DNA of 64,000 nt, from positions 1,165,501 through 1,229,500 of the forward strand of contig NZ_AP019791.1 in NCBI RefSeq assembly GCF_007164525.1, read 5' to 3'. Below, one piece after another: positions 60,455 to 64,000 of the stretch. The notes beneath the pieces were generated by a model. The model was not told the origin of the DNA. It did not search any database and saw nothing but the letters and a program-made list of their open reading frames with translations. The translations under genes were made by a program, and so were the position numbers. The stretch is from Rubrobacter xylanophilus. GTDB taxonomy: Bacteria; Actinomycetota; Rubrobacteria; Rubrobacterales; Rubrobacteraceae. The number at the start of each line of letters is the position of its first letter. The stretch's first letter is position 1.

Positions 60455-61372
60455 TCATCCCGAGTCCAGATCCCGGTGCCGGACGTAGAGGTCCACCTCC
60501 ACCCCGTCCCGCCCCGACCCCAGCCGCCGGGCGAGCTCCTCGGCGATGGCCACCGAGCGGTGGCGGCCGCCGGTGCAGCCGATCCCCACCGTGAAGTAGG
60601 TCTTCCCCTCGGCGGCGTAGCGGGGGATGAGGAAAGAAAGCAGACCGCAGACCCGCTCCACGAACTCTCTGGCGTCGGGATGCCCGAGCACCGCCTCGCG
60701 CACCGGCCTATCCCGCCCGGTGAGCGGCCTGAGAGAGGGATCGTAGTGGGGGTTGGGGAGAAAGCGCACGTCGAAGAGGGTGTCCACGTCCAGGGGAGCC
60801 CCATGCTTGAAGCCGAAGGAGATGAGGCTCACCGTCAGGCGCCCGGAGAGGGACTCGGCGAGCCGCTTGAAGCGCAGTCGCACGTCGAGCGCCGAGTATC
60901 CCGAGGTGTCCACCACCACGTCGGCCCGTTCCCGCAAAGGGGCGAGGTCCCGCCGCTCGGAGCGGATGGCCTCCAGCACGTCACCGCCGCGAGCCGCCGG
61001 GTGAGGTCTGCGGCTCTCCTTGTAGCGGCGGATCAGCGTGGCGTCGTCCGCCTCCAGGAACAGCAGCCGCTTTTCCCATCCCTCGGCGGCCTCCACCTCA
61101 CCGATCACCCGCTCGAGCTCGCCGCCGAAGTAGCGCCGCCCGCGGATGTCCGCGACCACCACGACCCCCTCGGGGCCGCCGGGGCTGCCGGCGCTCATCT
61201 CCATGACCTGGGGAATCATCCGCGGCGGGAGGTTGTCGATGCAGAAGTAGCCGGCGTCCTCGAAGGCCCGGAGCGCGTTGGATTTCCCGGCACCGGAGAG
61301 ACCGGTGATGATCACGATCTGCCGCCGCTCGGCGGTCGGGATCCGGGTGGGCTGCGAGGCTTCCTCGCTCAT
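60455..61372 (-). CDS. rapZ: RNase adapter protein RapZ (nucleotide-binding)
   Basis: 305 residues. Walker A: IITGLSGAGKSNALRAFEDAGYFCIDNLPP. Then LLFLEADDATLIRRYKESRRPHP, DTSGYSALDVR, ISFGFKHGAPLDVDTLFDVRFLPNPHYDP, and IGCTGGRHRSVAIAEELA. In Actinobacteria it is next to whiA and yvcK; in E. coli it binds GlmZ RNA. ATG 61372 chosen; uvrC stop lies 120 bp upstream. Confidence 0.94.
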   Translation of the reverse strand: MSEEASQPTRIPTAERRQIVIITGLSGAGKSNALRAFEDAGYFCIDNLPPRMIPQVMEMSAGSPGGPEGVVVVADIRGRRYFGGELERVIGEVEAAEGWEKRLLFLEADDATLIRRYKESRRPHPAARGGDVLEAIRSERRDLAPLRERADVVVDTSGYSALDVRLRFKRLAESLSGRLTVSLISFGFKHGAPLDVDTLFDVRFLPNPHYDPSLRPLTGRDRPVREAVLGHPDAREFVERVCGLLSFLIPRYAAEGKTYFTVGIGCTGGRHRSVAIAEELARRLGSGRDGVEVDLYVRHRDLDSG

Positions 61373-61491
61373 GGAGCGCCGCCCGAAACCCCTTCTCTCT
61401 CTGAAAAGAACGGAGCCATCCTGCCGGGTGAGGCTAACACCGCGCGGGGGCTTTGGCAACCGCAATTTCCCGCTTTTAAAGCGCTTTCAAC

Positions 61492-63327
61492 CTAACGATG
61501 CAGCCGGGCGTAGATCTCGCGGGCAACCCGTCCCGGCAGCCCCGGAACTGCCTCCAGCTCCTCCAGGGAAGCCTCGAGGAAGGCCTGCGGGGTCCCGAAG
61601 TGCTGCAGTATGCGCCGCTTGCGCACCGGTCCCACCCCGGGCAGCTCGTCGAGCACGGAGGCGGTCATGGCCCTGCCGCGCAGGTTGCGGTGGTAGGCGT
61701 TGGCGAAGCGGTGGGCCTCGTCGCGCACGCGCTGCAGCAGGTGCAACTCGGGGGAGCCGGGGGCGAGGACCACGGGGCGGGGGCGGCCCGGCTCGAAGAC
61801 CTCCTCCTCCCGCTTGGCCAGCGCCCGCACCGGAATGTCCGGCAGCCGCCCGCCGGACCCCAGCTCCTCGAGCACCGCGGCCACCGCCGAGAGCTGACCC
61901 TTGCCGCCGTCCAGCAGGATCAGATCCGGCGCCGGGGAGAACTTTTCGTCGCCGGAGAGCAAGCGCTCCAGGCGCCGGCGGACGACCTCGGCCATGCTGG
62001 CCGGGTCGTCGGCGCCCTCCACGCCCTTTATCCTGAAGCGCCGGTAGCGATCCTTCGCCGGGCGTCCCCCCTGGAAGACGACCATGGAGGCCACGGAGTT
62101 GGTGCCCATGGTATTGGAGACGTCGTAGCACTCTATGCGCATCGGCAGCCGCGGGAGCGCCAGCTCCTCCCGCAGCCGGTCCAGGGTGGAGGCGAGGTTG
62201 TCGCGCCGGGCCTCCTCCATCGCCCGCTCGTGCTCCAGCCCCACGCGGGCGTTCTCGAGCGCCAGCTCCAGCACCCGCCGCTTGTCCCCCCGCCTGGGGC
62301 GGCGGACCTCCACCCGGGTACCCCGCCGCCGGGAGAGGTGCTCGGCTATGGGCGCGAGCGCCTCCTCGTCGGAGGAGGCGACCAGTATCTCCCGGGGCAC
62401 GGCGGCGCTCTCGTAGTACTGGGGGATGAAGGAGAGGGCCACGCTCTCGGCGTCCTGTTCGCCGTAGTTGTCCAGCAGGAAGGAGTCGCGGCCCACGATC
62501 TGACCGTCCCTAACGGCGAAGACCTGGACGCATGCCTCTTCACCCTCGGCGTAAGCCCCCACCGCGTCGAAGGAGTCCTCGGAGGCGATGGCGGCCCGCT
62601 GGCGGTCGCGGACGTGCCTGAGCGCCGCCGCCTCGTCGCGCAGCCGGGCGGCGCGCTCGAAGTCCATCTCGGAGGCGGCCCGGCGCATCCCCTCCTCCCG
62701 CTCCCGGATCAAACCGTCCACCCTCCCCTCCAGGAAGGCGATGACGTCGGCGATGATGCGGTCGTACTCCTCCTTGCTCACCGCCCCGATGCACGGCGCG
62801 GCCGAGCGGCCGATGTGGTAGTTGAGGCAGGGGACGCCGCTCTTGCGGCCCGGCTCGGGTCCGCGGCATTTGCGGAACCGGAAGGTCTTGTTGAGGACGT
62901 CCAGGGTGGCGTGGACGCTGCCGGCACTGGGGAAGGGCCCGAAGTACCGGTGACGCGGGTCGTGCGGGCCGCGGGTGGCGAAAACCCTGGGGTACTCGTC
63001 CCCGGTGGTGACGACGATGTACGGGTAGCTCTTGTCGTCCCGGAGCGAGGCGTTGAAGCGCGGGCGGTGGCGCTTTATGAGGTTGGCCTCGAGCACCAGC
63101 GCCTCGGCCTCGCTCCCGGCGGCGATGAAGTCTACCCGCCGCACCCGCTCTCTGAGCTCGGCTATCTTGGGGCGCCCGTCGCCGGAGCGGGTGAAGTAGC
63201 TGGCCACCCGGCTGCGGATGTTCTTGGCCTTTCCGACGTAGAGCACCCGGCCCTCCCCGTCCCTGAAGATGTACACCCCCGGCGAGGCGGGCAGGTGCGA
63301 GCGGTCGGGATAAACGTCCTGTGGCAT
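61492..63327 (-). CDS. uvrC: Excinuclease ABC subunit C
   Basis: 611 residues. GIY-YIG nuclease: [22 protein letters not shown]. Cys region: [20 protein letters not shown]. UvrB-binding UVR motif around [17 protein letters not shown]. RNase-H-like nuclease: [21 protein letters not shown] and [16 protein letters not shown]-terminal Hh[27 protein letters not shown]. It makes both incisions in excision repair. Relative to E. coli one cluster cysteine is Ser175. ATG at 63327. Confidence 0.96.
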   Translation of the reverse strand: MPQDVYPDRSHLPASPGVYIFRDGEGRVLYVGKAKNIRSRVASYFTRSGDGRPKIAELRERVRRVDFIAAGSEAEALVLEANLIKRHRPRFNASLRDDKSYPYIVVTTGDEYPRVFATRGPHDPRHRYFGPFPSAGSVHATLDVLNKTFRFRKCRGPEPGRKSGVPCLNYHIGRSAAPCIGAVSKEEYDRIIADVIAFLEGRVDGLIREREEGMRRAASEMDFERAARLRDEAAALRHVRDRQRAAIASEDSFDAVGAYAEGEEACVQVFAVRDGQIVGRDSFLLDNYGEQDAESVALSFIPQYYESAAVPREILVASSDEEALAPIAEHLSRRRGTRVEVRRPRRGDKRRVLELALENARVGLEHERAMEEARRDNLASTLDRLREELALPRLPMRIECYDVSNTMGTNSVASMVVFQGGRPAKDRYRRFRIKGVEGADDPASMAEVVRRRLERLLSGDEKFSPAPDLILLDGGKGQLSAVAAVLEELGSGGRLPDIPVRALAKREEEVFEPGRPRPVVLAPGSPELHLLQRVRDEAHRFANAYHRNLRGRAMTASVLDELPGVGPVRKRRILQHFGTPQAFLEASLEELEAVPGLPGRVAREIYARLHR

Positions 63328-63355
63328 CGCAAAAGAGATTATATCCCCGGTGGGA

Positions 63356-63988
63356 TCAGCGTCCCGCACCGGGAGGGAGCATCTCCTTGCCCCCGGCCCG
63401 GGCGTACCCGAACCCCGCGACCCACCCCGCGGCGGCCCCGGAGAGCGCCGAGACGACGACGGAGGCGACCGCGAGCCAGCTCCCGCCGAGCGCGAGCACG
63501 AAGGCCCCGGAGGCGAGGGCGAGCAGCGCGGCGGCGCCGACGGCCCTCCGGGCCCGCCGCACGTCCCCGGCGAAGAGGGCATACAGGAGGAGGACCCCGG
63601 AGAGCGCGGCGAACGGGACGAAGGCGTAGGCGACGCCCCCCTCCTCCCCGAGCACCTCGAGCCAGACCACGAAAGAGCACCCGAGCCAGCCCACGACGGC
63701 GCCGAGCACGGCCCCGGCGCGGGTGGCGACCCGGCGGGCCGACCTCCGGGTGCGCAGCCCGAGCAGGGCGCCCAGGCCCATGGCGGGCAGGAACAGCAGG
63801 GTGGCGAAAAAGGCGATCCCCTCCAGCAGCGAGAAGACGTTCCACCCGCCGAAGAACCAGAAGGGCATGAAGAGCAGCGAGGCGGCCGCCAGAAAGGCCA
63901 GGGTGGCCATGTACACCCAAGTGACGCACCCGAAGGCCCTTCGGGCGCGCGGCGAGAGCCCTCCGCGCTCCTCCCCCCTAGAGGCCAC
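63356..63988 (-). CDS. Integral membrane protein, unknown function
   Basis: 210 residues with about six hydrophobic segments (for example [81 protein letters not shown]). No recognised motif. GTG 63988 is the first start after the window edge; the true N-terminus may be upstream, beyond the window. It is 28 bp upstream of uvrC. Confidence 0.55.
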   Translation of the reverse strand: MASRGEERGGLSPRARRAFGCVTWVYMATLAFLAAASLLFMPFWFFGGWNVFSLLEGIAFFATLLFLPAMGLGALLGLRTRRSARRVATRAGAVLGAVVGWLGCSFVVWLEVLGEEGGVAYAFVPFAALSGVLLLYALFAGDVRRARRAVGAAALLALASGAFVLALGGSWLAVASVVVSALSGAAAGWVAGFGYARAGGKEMLPPGAGR

Positions 63989-64000
63989 GCCCCACCGCCG

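Noticed and set aside
61478-61487. Palindrome AAAGCGCTTT after uvrC as a terminator
   Set aside because: Only a 5-bp half-site with no loop and no following T-run; probably chance.

Overview
The window looks like chromosomal DNA of a high-GC, thermophilic actinobacterium of the Rubrobacter type. Three things point there: the base composition; the actinobacterial/Gram-positive order uvrC-rapZ-(GST)-yvcK-whiA-gap-pgk-tpiA-secG; and archaeal-flavoured DNA enzymes (archaeal-type topoisomerase I, an XPB helicase with a Bax1-like partner). The genus is inferred from gene content, not from a database search. Genes are packed tightly, very often with 1-4 bp stop/start overlaps. I see no insertion sequence, prophage, CRISPR array or replication origin, and no gene-free stretch longer than about 230 bp.

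Layout. 1-6324: a truncated sulfotransferase, tyrosinase and its MelC1 helper (minus strand), then a plus-strand operon of His-rich lipoprotein, GNAT-like acyltransferase, formyltransferase and O-antigen-ligase-like protein with TPRs (cell-surface glycan work). 6296-7498: a LuxR-type regulator with a degenerate receiver and a tiny LPTTG cell-wall-anchored protein. 7502-11243: an IclR regulator divergent from amidohydrolase / DUF59 / zinc alcohol dehydrogenase, the accessory gene set of propane-type di-iron monooxygenases, but without the monooxygenase. 11248-17797: P1 peptidase, PSP1/RicT, DNA polymerase III delta', thymidylate kinase, glutamine amidotransferase and topoisomerase I. 17824-20692: lipid-linked chemistry (LPG-synthase-like membrane protein, DPPR-synthase-like UbiA protein, MenA).

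33093-20689 (minus strand): a long co-directional run of moaC, precorrin-2 dehydrogenase, hemA, hemC, cobA-hemD, hemB, hemL, a HepS-like small subunit, menG, hepT, a deaminase-like amidohydrolase, a TPR protein, tatA and tatC. It joins tetrapyrrole and menaquinone synthesis with Tat export, which suits respiratory redox-enzyme assembly. 36493-33163: a complete selenocysteine-incorporation cassette, selA-selB-tRNA-Sec, ending in a hairpin. 36584-39501: small proteins, a DUF2342 metallopeptidase, a second TatA/B and a YhaM-like exoribonuclease.

39515-45255: a CUT1 sugar ABC transporter and a lipoprotein beta-N-acetylhexosaminidase. 45350-48643: XPB helicase, Bax1-like nuclease, a membrane protein and a zinc-ribbon protein. 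48787-53943: S-adenosylhomocysteinase, glycerophosphodiesterase, SGNH hydrolase and a penicillin-acylase-family enzyme. 54017-63988: tRNA-Leu(GAG), secG, glycolytic genes, whiA, yvcK, a glutathionyl-hydroquinone-reductase-like protein, rapZ, uvrC and a membrane protein.

Two themes cut across the window. Several genes seem to start at CTG, two of them abutting or overlapping the upstream stop. Many genes have a -10-like TATA hexamer only 6-10 nt before the start codon, suggesting leaderless or near-leaderless transcripts.
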